Source: Triglochin maritima (lineage: Eukaryota > Streptophyta > Magnoliopsida > Alismatales > Juncaginaceae). From it: DNA of 64,000 nucleotides. Position numbers and translations under genes: made by a program. Each line of letters starts with the position of its first letter. The first letter of the stretch is position 1. Location: contig OY821789.1 in the NCBI GenBank assembly GCA_963682175.1, forward strand, positions 32,680,188-32,744,187. The letters are read 5' to 3'. Shown piece by piece: positions 22,840 to 34,939 of the stretch. The notes below the pieces were generated by a model. That model did not search any database. It saw only the letters and a list, made by a program, of their open reading frames with translations, and was not told the DNA's origin.

Positions 22840-24091
22840 GTTGAGATCATCGATCAAATATTAACATATGAATTATTCATGGAGATTTAATTAAAAAGAA
22901 TCAAATAATTTAAAAATAATGATAAACGAAAACAAAAATAGGGTTAAAGCTAAGAATGCATGATTTTCCAAAAAAAAACATAGCAATGAATGGAACAAAA
23001 AAATCAAACAAAGGTAAGATCACCCATATTATAACAAAATTAAAAAAACCCACGTCAAACAAAGTTAAATGCTAAGCTACTGTTGTAAAATAAACAATTG
23101 AACCAAATAATATCCGTTTATAAGCTGTGTTAGAGGAGAAGAGATGACCAGACAAAAGACATATATCTGTATTACAAACCGGGTTAATGTAGGTTGAAGT
23201 TAAATTTGAGTTCGGGATAAAGAATTCCATGTTAGTTTAACAACTGTTTAAAGAAAATCAATGTTTTCTATTAGGATCCCGTCGTCTCCGTAATCTTGCG
23301 TGTAGCGAAAAAAAATTCATCGGAGAGAGGGTGATGCGATATGCTTCGTATGAAAAATATGGAGTCCTGAAAAACACACTTAATATAGACTCCTATATAT
23401 TACCATTACGTCTTACCAACCAATTTTTCTTTTCTTTTCTAGATGACCCAGAATACAAGGTATCACCCACACTTTAAGACTCACGTTGCAATTCCAAATT
23501 GGGGTTCCATTTTAGTACAATATGACTTGAATTTGTAAACTTATGGGTGCATATTAGGATTGTCAACTTTGGTTCGGTTCGATAGCTCGACTCAAATTAG
23601 ACTCGAAAAATGTTCGACTCTAAACTTAACTTGAAAATGAAGAATCTTGATAAAAATCAAAAAAATCTTTAAACTTGGTTCGGTAAATGAGTCACTCGAA
23701 CTCGAATTTTTTTTTATGTTCGACTCGATAACTAACTCGATATTTTTATTGTTCAATTTTTTTTTTGTATTTGATAATAACGTGAGATAATACTTTATTG
23801 TTCGAAAATTTGTTCGACTCGACTCGTTTACACCCCATTTGCATAACTGACAAAGTAATGCCCGAGGTTGATTCTTTTGTGAATATAATTCGAACCACTC
23901 TCACCCGACCCCACCCAAGTGACCCCACCCCACGGGCATCATCCCACGATGCCATACTAGACCCTTCCCCCGCCGGGTTCCGAATAAAACGTGGCAGGCC
24001 TCGAACCTTCCAACTCATTTTCTTCTTTCTCACTCCTCTTCTCCTTCTGGAATCTCTCCATTTCCGGCGAGTCTGGAGGACGACGAGCGCG
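22840..24091. other. Spacer and probable promoter/5' leader of the VPS13 gene
   Basis: No gene is present. It is AT-rich up to about 23560, then holds a TCGACTC-rich repeat (23560-23838), then rises in GC toward the start codon. No TATA box is obvious. The 24017-24062 stretch is pyrimidine-rich (TTCTTCTTTCTCACTCCTC), like the Y-patch or leader of many plant genes, and is the likely 5' UTR. Confidence 0.5.
23560..23838. repeat. TCGACTC-rich repeat, second copy
   Basis: It begins near TTAGGATTGTCAACTTTGG and ends near GACTCGTTTACACCCCA, whose complement is TGGGGTGTAAACGAGTC, so the ends form weak terminal inverted repeats of the TAGGGGTGTAAACG type found in hAT MITEs. The interior is made of reiterated TTCGACTCGA-like words and matches 11465-11735. 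Confidence 0.5.
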
Positions 24092-25494
24092 ATGTTGGAG
24101 GATCAGGTGGCGTACCTCCTCCAGAGGTACCTCGGCAACTACGTCCGGGGACTTAACCGCGAGGCGCTCAAGATCAGCGTCTGGAGAGGTAGCTTTTCCC
24201 TCAAACGCTAGGTTTCTGATTTGGTTGTGGTTTCGTGGTGGTCTTTGGATCATCGAGGTGGTTCGGAGGTAGTGGATTGGGTCGGTTATGGTTCGGTTCG
24301 GTTTTGTGGTGTGTTTAGACTTTAGAGAGGTTACTATCTCACAAATTCGAGCTCGTCGATTTAGTTTCTGATTTCGTTGTGGTTTTGGATGATCGGAGGA
24401 GTTTCCGAGGTGGTGGACTGGGTTGGTTGTGGTTTTGTGGTGGTGTTTGGAGTTTTTTGAGAGTATTATATCGTAAATTCCAGTTCGTTGATTTGGTTTC
24501 CGATATTTATTGTGGTTTGGTGGTGGTTTTGGATGGTCTGAGGAGGTTCAGAGGTGGTGGACTGGGTAGGTTGCGGTTTGGTGTGGTTTTGTGGGGGTGT
24601 TTGGAGTTTTTAGAGAGGTTGACTAGTATTATCTTGTAAATTCGAGTTCGTCGATTCGGTTTCCGATTTTGTTGTGGTTCGGTGTGGTTTTGTCTTTCTA
24701 GTGTTTAAAGAGGTAGATTTATACTATCTCACAATTTCAAGTTTGTTGATTTGGTTGTGGTTTGGTGGTGGTTTTTGATGATCAAAGGAGGTTTGGAGGT
24801 GGTGGATGGGTTGGTTGTGGTGTGTTTTGAGTGTTTAAAGAGGTAGACTTATACTATCTCACAAATTCAAGTTCGTCAATTCGGTTTTCGATTTGGTTGT
24901 GGTTGGTGGTGGGTTTGGATGATCAGAGGGGGTTTGGAGGTGGTGGATGGGTTGGTTGTGGTATGGCGTGGTTTTGTTGTGTGTTTCGAGTGTTCAGAGA
25001 GGTGGACTAGTATTATCTCACAAATTTGAGTTTGTGTTTATAGAGGTGGACTACCACTACCTATCATGATTCTTATTTCTTGGGACTATCTTTCTCTAAT
25101 ATTAGCTCGTTGGACTTATTAAGGTGATGTGGAGCTGAGTAACATGCAGTTAAAGCCAGAGGCACTTGATGCAATGAAGTTGCCCGTCAAAGTCAAAGCT
25201 GGATTTCTTGGATCTGTAAAGCTTAAGGTATGTTTTATTGCCCTAATTATTATTTATGTACTTTTGTAGTCATCAACATTGTTTTGCTTCTTATTCAAAT
25301 ACTTATTCTGTTTTAAGCGAGCATGATCTGATGGCAAACCATTTTGCAATTCCTTTCAGGTTCCGTGGAGTAGGTTAGGCCAAGAACCAGTAGTGGTGTA
25401 TCTAGATCAAATTTTCATTCTAGCCGAGCCTACAAAGCAAGTTCAAAGTTCTAGTGAAGATGCTATTCAAGAAGCTAAAAGAAGTAGAGTAAGG
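24092..25494 (+). other. Chorein N-terminal domain of VPS13 (exons 1-3)
   Basis: Residues 1-112 begin MLEDQVAYLLQRYLGNYVRG and include WRGDVELSNMQLKPEAL, LPVKVKAGFLGSVKLKVPW and VYLDQIFILAEP, the invariant chorein signature that caps the lipid-transfer groove at the donor membrane. The start Met at 24092 is the family start. The first exon is markedly GC-rich (GC gradient). Confidence 0.93.
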
Positions 25495-28400
25495 GTAAGA
25501 TCTTTACCTAATGATTGGTGTTTGTGCTGTGCATATCGCAAATATTCTTAACTTGATAAGTTTTTTTATTGATCTGTTTTTCTTTTTGTGCACCAGGAAA
25601 TAGAAACAAAGCTTGTAGAGAGCTGGGAGCAACATAAATCTGAAACGGTAGGACATTTAATTTATTGTGGGGTATGGTGCCCTTGACAATTTGGTTCTCT
25701 GAATTTGTTGGTGGGGTATGGTGCCCTTGACACTGTCATGTTTAAATTTGACACATTCAAGACAATTATATTAAAATAAGAAAGACCATTTTCTCTAAAC
25801 TGAGCCAGACCATTATCATTTTCGGTCACGTGTCAAATGTATATTTAGAAGTGGACTAATGGTTTGTGTTTCATGGAATAGATTATAAATCCAGGCCCTT
25901 TTGCATTTGAGTAGGTCTAAGCTCTTGGGTGAAGTTCTAACCGTGGCTTCATCAATGACTATCACTTGTTTGTTTGTTTGTTATTTTTTCTACACATTGT
26001 AGAATACATCATGGCTAGGGTCTTTGGTCAACACTATAATTGGAAATCTGAAGCTCTCTATCACCAACGTTCACATCAGATATGAAGACCATGACAGGTA
26101 TCAATTCTCAATAAAAATGTTACTATTTTATTACATTGTCATTTCCCATTCCGAACTCTTTGGTTTCTTCTGTGCAGCAACCCTGGACACCCTTTTGCTG
26201 CAGGTGTTACTCTTCATAAGCTTTCTGCTGTGACTGTTGATGATTTTGGAAGAGAAACTTTTGCTACTGGTGGCGCACTTGATCGGGTCCAAAAGGTAAG
26301 GTTGTTTTTTAACCAAAAAAGTAGTTCTCATATCTATGCATTTTGGGAGCATTTCCATTTGAAAAGTTACTTTTTATGAATAATACAAATATCACTACTT
26401 TCCAAAAATAAAAAATTGGAGATTACGAGTATTTGGAGAACTGTCTGAGACATCATTTTCTGGTTGTCTGTAGTTGGTTTGGAGGCGAGATTTGTGTTGG
26501 TGAATGGGTAGTTTCATACTTGAGGGTTATGTTTGGCGAAATTTAGTATTTGAGTTCGATTTTTTCTGCATTGTGTGTTGGTTTCTACTCTTTGTAGAGT
26601 CGTCGTAGTAGCGATGTAGACCACAACTGTTACTACTCCTGTGTTTGGTCATTCTTTGACCTTTTATTGTATTTTTGTGTGGTTTTAGTAAACCTTTTGG
26701 CGTCTTTTGGGCCCTCAATGATAAATTAATAAATAAACATGATAGGCACATTTTGTGCTCATTGCTCAATAGTGGCTACATGTGAGAGAATGTTATGAAT
26801 AATTTCGTTTTGTATGTCATGCACATGTTGAATTTTGTAGTGGCGACATGTGAGGAGAGTTGATAGTAATCTACCATCACTGATAAAAAGAGAGAGAGGA
26901 ATCTCTCATCAAAGAGTTAGAGGTTACATCATAGTGACTCGGTGAGCCACAACATATTATATCACTTGACTTTATTTTAGTGGGTTTAGAAAGAAGCCCA
27001 TACTACAAAGTGGCATTTAAAATAAATGTGAGTAAACCTTTTCCTTTAGGTTGCGTCACTTCAATTTGAAATTTTGAACTTGAAATTTCAAAGTGCCACA
27101 TTTGTAACTACCATGTTTGGGTGAGATTGTGCAGGAATTTGCAAATCTTTCATGGTATTTTGAAATTCCACCTCCATACAAAATTTGTCAAAACCAATTT
27201 CTATGCTGATAGGTGGAATTTCGAAATTCTACTCAACTTTTTAAACTTTAGTCATTAAATTAATACAAAATTTTAATGTTATGTTCGGAATATGATTTTA
27301 TGCACAATAATATGTTTTTATGTTTGGATACAATTCCTGATTGGGAAAGTAGTATAATATAATTTTTTTGCTGTCATTTTAAAGTAACATGCTTATCAAA
27401 ACATAGTAAATACAAATCACGTTCATTTATAAATACTGGAATTTGTAAATCCCGTCAATTGCTAATTCTCTGGAACTTGCAAATACCGCATCCAAACACA
27501 ACATTAGCGTAAGTGGATTACTAGTTTGTATGTATTCTTGATGTTTTTATTTCGTGAATATTGAAAATCATAAGAGGTTGTCAACTAACTTCAAAAAATG
27601 TGGTTGAAAACCACAAATATATCTTTGTTCTCTTCTATATAGAAGAGAGAATGAAATTGGACTTCTTTGTCATGTCTGTAAGTTACTTTCTTTATTATGT
27701 TAGGATGTTATATTAAACTATATACTATTTTAATAATAATATAATATATTACAGTACTATGAAGATATATTCTACATTCTTTGCCTCAAATTGTCTCTTT
27801 ACAGTCAAGCATTTCGATAAGTCATCAGTAGGCCTGCTTCATTGAAATGACATTTTTTGAAATATGTAAACTTCAAGTTCCATTCCCTTCTAAAACAAAT
27901 TATACTAGCTTAAGCGCAAGCATCGCCAATTCTTTATTTCGTGGCACCAAATGAGTCCCCACCAATTGTTACTTGGATATTCAATTTTGATAGAATCTTT
28001 AGTTTTTGTGTGTTATTCTTTTCCGAAGTTCATTTATGCCTTAGGTAAACTATAATATAAGAAAACCCTATCGCCGTCATGCTTATAGACGTGCTACTAT
28101 TGTCCAGAACTACGAAATCAAAATATCAGCTACTAATTTCTGCTCTGAATTTTCACTATGGGTACACATTAAATAATTGCTCAGTAGACCTAGTCATCTA
28201 ATACATGTATGTCAATGTTTGAAGTCATGCCCCAAACATGGAATGAAAGAGGGGGTGTGGAAACGGAGCTACCAGCACTTTGAACTCTATATTGCAGTAC
28301 TGGCAATTGAATTGTACTAGTATTATGGGTATACTCCAGCACAGAGATGAATCTTCACTGAACATGTCTTGTATGATTTATAATTTCCACGATGTAGTCT

Positions 28401-31400
28401 CATTTGCGGTATCTTTTAGACAGTGGAACTTGAGCGCCTTGCTGTTTATTTCGACTCCAACATTTGTCCGTGGAAGGTTGAGAAGTCATGGGATGATTTG
28501 CTTCCGTCCGAGTGGATTCAGGTATTTTCTTCTGTTGTGCCTGCTGTTTGTATTTTACCTTTCCTTAAGTTTTTATAGCATTACAAATTGTAAACCAGGA
28601 AGTTACTTATTGCAGGTTTTTGAAATGGGAAACAGAAATGCTGAAGCTTTGGAGAGTCCTAATGTACATAATTACCTTCTACAACCTGTGACAGGTAGTG
28701 CAAGATATGTAAAGCTTCAGTCAAATGAAACAAAAAATATGGGTCAACCGTTGCAGAAAGCAACTGTAAATTTAGATGACGTTACTCTCTGTTTGTCAAA
28801 GGTCTTTTCTTTCTTTCTATCTGTCTGCACTCCATTAAATATTGACCTGTCCATAATTGATTATTAAGTAGTTTTTGCTTCAATATGCAGGATGCCTATA
28901 CTGATATGTTAAAACTTGGTGATTTTATTACATCTTTCAATAAGCATCTTAAGTATGCCCATTATCGCCCAAGTGTGTTGGTTAACGAAAATCCAAGGGC
29001 ATGGTGGAAGTATTCTATCAGAGTGGTGGTAGATGAGATGAAGAAAGCAAGGTATTTTCTGCCATTGTGTTTTTTCTTCTTATTCCTTCATTTTTTCCCA
29101 CAAGATTTTGTTTAGCTGTAGTTTGGTCCATAAGAGTGTGTGTGTGCGCGCATGCCTATGTATCTTGTTTCTATTGCAAAGGGGTCACCCCACACATGGA
29201 ACTAAGAATATAAAAAAATTCCGATTTGTTCTCCCTATTTTCCTCCATTTGACCATGCTATGTTGTTGATCATGTTGGTTGGAGTGTATAATAATATGTA
29301 GGCTCCGTTTGGGTAACGACAACTTTTAATTCTTAGATTTCAAAACTGCAATTTTCAAGTTGGCATCTAATTCAAATAATGTATTTCAAAATACATTATC
29401 ACACATCAATTTGTTTGTCTAAAAACGTTTTTTTCCGTAAAATCAAATGTTTCATGAGAAACAAAGAAGGAAGAACACAACCTATTTGAGACAAAAAAAG
29501 AGGTATCACTTTTTTCTTCTTCCGAAAAATGCGTTTTCAGCAAAAGATGCAAATTTATATTGTATTATCCAGGGTGATCCAAACACCCTTAGTATTGAAA
29601 ATGGTATTTTTCTGAATAATGCAGTTTCTCTCGAATATCATGGTATTTTGTGCTATCCAAGCAGACTTGTAGTGATTATTATACTCATGATAATGGCATA
29701 CCACATACATGTATAACCGGTAAATGTTGATAATCACATATAAAAAATGTAAATCACAATTGTCATTTTATTGTTTTAACTTAGTAGATTCTTTATTGAA
29801 CTGAAATACATATTGCAAGGTAAGCTCACGTTAAACAAACTACACATTTTTTAAACAAAATGTTACTATGTTAAGCATATGCTTTTGTTATGCAAGCGTG
29901 TGTTTTACACATTTATTGGGTCCTCACAAGTATTAAAATGAGATTACATCTCGCGTTGGTCATTCGCCATGTATATGATGTTGGAAGTAAGATGGTAAAT
30001 TGCGTGTAGATTAGCATCTTTGTGATCTTATTATTTACTTCATGAGGTAGAATATGGTTGTGTAAGTCGTGAATTTTAGGTTTCTATATAGGTTTGATAT
30101 TATCAACCTAATAGTATCTTGCAATATACAATTACAAGGTGAGGTTAAGATGCTCTAGTCTAAGTTTGTGGTTTTTGCAAAGGTTCTGTATGAACAATTT
30201 TTTTGTGTGGGGGTATATATACACGTTTCCCCAACTAGTTTGTGATCAAAGGCTTTGTTGTTGTAGATACACGTTTGGAATGTTTGGAATTAAAAGTTTT
30301 ATAGTTGTTGATATACACGTTTGATATGCTTTTTTTTGCAAAGCAAAAGGGTGGTCGGGTCCCGCCTCCTTGAATTTTTATTATTAAAAATCACAAAAAA
30401 GTCAAGATTACATAGTTCGGACTCGCGCTGGATTGTGCGAATCGGTCCAATCGGATACCCTTCACTACAACGCACACGTAAGATGACCATACATCATTCT
30501 GTGCTAACATCGGATCCTAAGTCCTATCATGCTTTTAGTTGAATTTAAACTGGGCGTCACTGTCGACCTTTTCCTTTCTTCTTGGACTTTGATTTCTTTT
30601 TATGGGAAGCCCCTTTACTCCTTTGCCCAATATTGATAACCTCATCGGAGTCAAAGCTCCATGAGTCTTCGACATCATTCGTAGGATCTTTCCATGATGG
30701 CCGGTCGACTCCAACCCCGACGGTTCACTGTCCAAACGCCCTCCCTGGTCCGAGGCGCACTTGTGCTTTTGGGTAGTCGGGTTTACGTGCAACCCTTGGT
30801 CAGCTGCCGGCTTTGTCAGGTCCAAGCCCTTCCCATACGACCCCACGAGTTGTGCTCTATCTCCAGCCCCGCCCGCTTCCAAAAACCCCGCCCGCCCGTT
30901 TATCGGGACTGCAAGATCCGCATGTGGGTCAGACCCACGTGAATTTTGTGCAACCCAGTCACCGGGGGCCTCATTTCCGCTTCCTAGGCCCACGACCGAA
31001 ATCTCTACCCGGGTTGCATCCGAGAGAAAATTTCGCCCAATTGCATGTGTTTCCTGCATGCCACCATCATCCATACCACGTGCCGCACCAGTCCTACCAG
31101 GTACGATGTTCCAACCTACCCCCACTTGTCTCTTTCTTGATTGGCGCCTAGTATAAGTCAAAGAGCCCACTCTCTCCCCCTACCTATCCTTGTAAGCTTT
31201 TGACGCCCTTATCCAACGCACCCAAATTGATGCCGCCGCCACTTCCTCCACCATCCGACAGTCCAAATTGAAGTTTCGTATTCCGTATCGGATCCACATC
31301 CTCTGGTCCATGCACGTCCCCCACATCCAATAGTCCATACGTAGTGCCCACGTTCGACGATCCATGCACGTCCCCTATATCCAACGGTCCATGAACATCT

Positions 31401-34400
31401 CCGTTCCCATCCATAGACGTCGTCACTCTCACGTCGTCGTAGCCTATAACGTCGTTTGCATCCAACGGCTCCCCGTCACTTCTTTTACCATCCAGTGGCT
31501 CCGGGCCATCAACCCCGATTCTAGTCGTTTCCTTTCCGTCTATTCCCCCGTTAACTGCCGTCACCGTTCCTGTTGGTGCAGTTGCACCGATCTCACGCAT
31601 CGCCTCCCCTTTGCACACCTCTAGTGCACCGCCGGTTGGGACCTTGCTGTCGTGCTCCGCCCCATCAGCTGCAGTCATCTTAGCTGACCTCCGGCGGGTC
31701 ACCTGGACCCATTCCTTTGTGATGTGCCCAGTGGTCGGTGGTCGCATTTGATGTCGCTGGCCGTCGCATAGTCCCTCCACGTGGTCGAATGATTCACACA
31801 CTTTGCAATGCATGAGCTTCCATTCGTATTCTACCTTGATCTCCTCCATCACCCCATCTTCCCCGTGCGCCTTCACCGTGGCCGGATAGGTGAACGTCAT
31901 CCCAACCTCTACGCACACCCTAGCAAAAGCTAGTCGGCGTCCGGCTGCCTTGTGCTCATCCATGTAAAGTGGTTTGCCAAGCACACTAGTGATGATTGCT
32001 AACATATTTGGCGACCAAAATTTGAGATCTCAATCCGGTAACCGGACCCATATCGAATTCGAGGATAGTTTAGCTTTGTCCATCTTTGTTTCCGACGACC
32101 ATGGTTGGAGGATTAAAGGTGAGCCTTTAACGAACCAGGGCTCCCCCTCGAGTGCTCGCTTCCGGTCTTCACACGACGAGAATCTAAAGATAAGAAAGTC
32201 GCTCGCCTGTCGGAAAATCTGGAGGTTGCCGACGATCTTCCATAACTTGATTAAGTGCTGCTCCAATGTTGGTAGATGCGGTCTAAACTTAATGAAGTAT
32301 CCCATAAGGTCCCAACGTTCGAGATGCTTTCATCATAATAAATTGAACTATATGCATCATTTTCTTATCATTGGCTGTTGGTTTGTTCACCAGAGTGGGG
32401 ACATAATGTATTATGAATTGTTTTCAGTTTTCTTTACCTCTTTGATTACAACCATTCCATATGATGCCTCACACTGATTTGTAACTTATGAGCTGCCCTA
32501 GCCATGAAGATGAGGAAAAAACCTACCTAAAATTTGAAGGTTTTGTATCACTCTTTGTGACATTACAATGATAGTTATTCCTAGCTTTGTGGTTCGTCCT
32601 AGTTTCCCACTCAATGAATGCTTGTACGATTTACATGAAAATGAATTATCGAGAGAGATAATATGGTGATGAGCAAGATTAAATTGTGGAAGGTGTGGCG
32701 GTGAGCAAGATAAAATTGGATTTTGTCAAAATAGGACAAATGGAGGACTTACATGGTATGGGTTACACGATTTAAATCTGGTTTTGGATATTTACTTTAC
32801 AAATCATTTGGGTAGAAACTTACAACCAACTGTAAACCATGGTAGGAATGTGTCTTCTGGGTCGTATTATCATGTTTTGTGAGATGAACATCGAATGCAG
32901 TACCAAGTGCCTTTTACCCTTTGGGAAATGTGAAGTCTCTCTGAAACCAACACCTTTTATAATACTGAACTAGATAGTTTACATTTGTGACCTTTGCGGT
33001 GGATCACAAAACTATTTATTGTGAAATAGCAGATATTTGTCACTTGTCAGTTTTTTGGATCATAGGTCAATGGGAAACAACCCTTTTTATGGTTGGGTAC
33101 ATCTGACTCCCCTTCACCTGCCCTGGGCAAGAGCCTATTTAGAGGTTTTGGGTAAAGTTAATCTTTATGATATAAAAAAAACCCAACTTGTAGACCACAA
33201 GAACCTTTTACGACATGTTAATGAATAGTTGCATACAGAAGAATGCTTATGTACAGAGACCACTATATTACGGTGAGCATATTACACGGTCGGTTTTATT
33301 TTCTTTACGGTATCCTTTAGAATTTTCTTTGCTGCTGCGATTAATAATTTACAAGCAAACCCTCTGCACATTAATAGGTTAGGGTCGGGGACAACTGTGT
33401 GACAACATATGTTGCATATCCAAGAGCTGTCCTTGTGCCACTTATGTGTAAGTGACTGATACATATGCGTCACATCTGCCATGTACACCAAGTGGAGCAC
33501 CATTTCTGTAAAACTGAAAGGAGTCTCGGGGTTTTGAAGAAGATTTTCTTGATAAAATATTTCCTAGTTGTTTCCCGGTGTAGTTCTGTCAATTCCACTG
33601 CATTTGCATATTCATATTTTAAAAACTGCTAGACTTAGGATCCATTTCAGCTTGAATGCTGAAGTTATTTCCCACTTCTAAAAGACAAAGCTACCTCTAT
33701 TCATCTGACGTCTTTATGCATTGTACAACGCCGTCTAGGAGGTGATGATGTTTGATGCCTTTTCTCAAGCAGTTCCGTTTGCCGCCTCGATTTATTTGCA
33801 ATATTTATAAACTATTTCCCAGGATCATTAGTATTTATTGCTTCCTACAGCCTATTATGTCAAGTTCCTAATTTTTTTCTCGTTACTGAGCAAGTGCTAA
33901 CATGTATATGGTAGAGATTCTGGTCCTTAGTGTCACTGAATGGCGTTCTTTTAGGCTCTTGACCTTTATTTCTCTGTGTTATGTCTGGGTGATCCTGTCT
34001 ATCTCTCGACGATATATCTTTACTGATGCCAATAGGCCAATGCCCATTTATGGCGCGGGAAATACTTCAGATCCCTGGCTATATCAAGCTTTTTTAACCT
34101 ATTAGTGCACCAAATTGCTTGAGTACTATTTGGGGGCATGAAATTGGCAGCCTCAGGTTTGAACTGTACAAGTTATTGCTATTGAGCTGCCTACTTCATA
34201 GGTCATGGGTCACTTATTGCATTTCTTTCGTCTTCTATAGGATCCATGGTTTTCCTAATTCAATTTGGATCTGCATGCAAGCCTTGTAAAGTTTGCCCTT
34301 TATTCTACTCCTTATTGGCTGCACTTGGTTGATCTATTTGAGTTTGCTGTTCTGTTGCAGTGGGAAATTTTCATGGGATCAGGTTTTGAGATATTCCAAG

Positions 34401-34876
34401 CTCCGGAAAAGATATGTGACTCTGTATGCTTCTCTTTTAAAACCAGAGATTGATCGTGCAGCCATTGAAGATAATAAAGATCTTCAAGATCTTGACCGTG
34501 AACTTGACATTGAAGTTATTATTCAGTGGAGGTTAATATTTAAACTTGGATTCCTTAGTAAATCATAGTATATAGATTGTATGTCCTTTTTAGTAACAGT
34601 AGTACCTATTTTATCATCCGCTTGATGTCTATTATGTATGAAAAGAATCTATTTTAGTGCTTGTTTTATTCTTAAGAAAATACTTTTATTTACTTGTATG
34701 GGCTAGGATACTTATTTTATGCATATTTCATCTTTTACTTAATTCTGGATTATTTAAAAAAAAATTGTGGAGGTAAAGTTACTCAGGATACTAGATGAAG
34801 ATGTATCTTCTGCAACAATCGAAATTGTCCTCTCACCCCCACATTGGGTATAACTTACAAGGCTCTTAATCATCCC

Positions 34877-34939
<63 letters not shown>

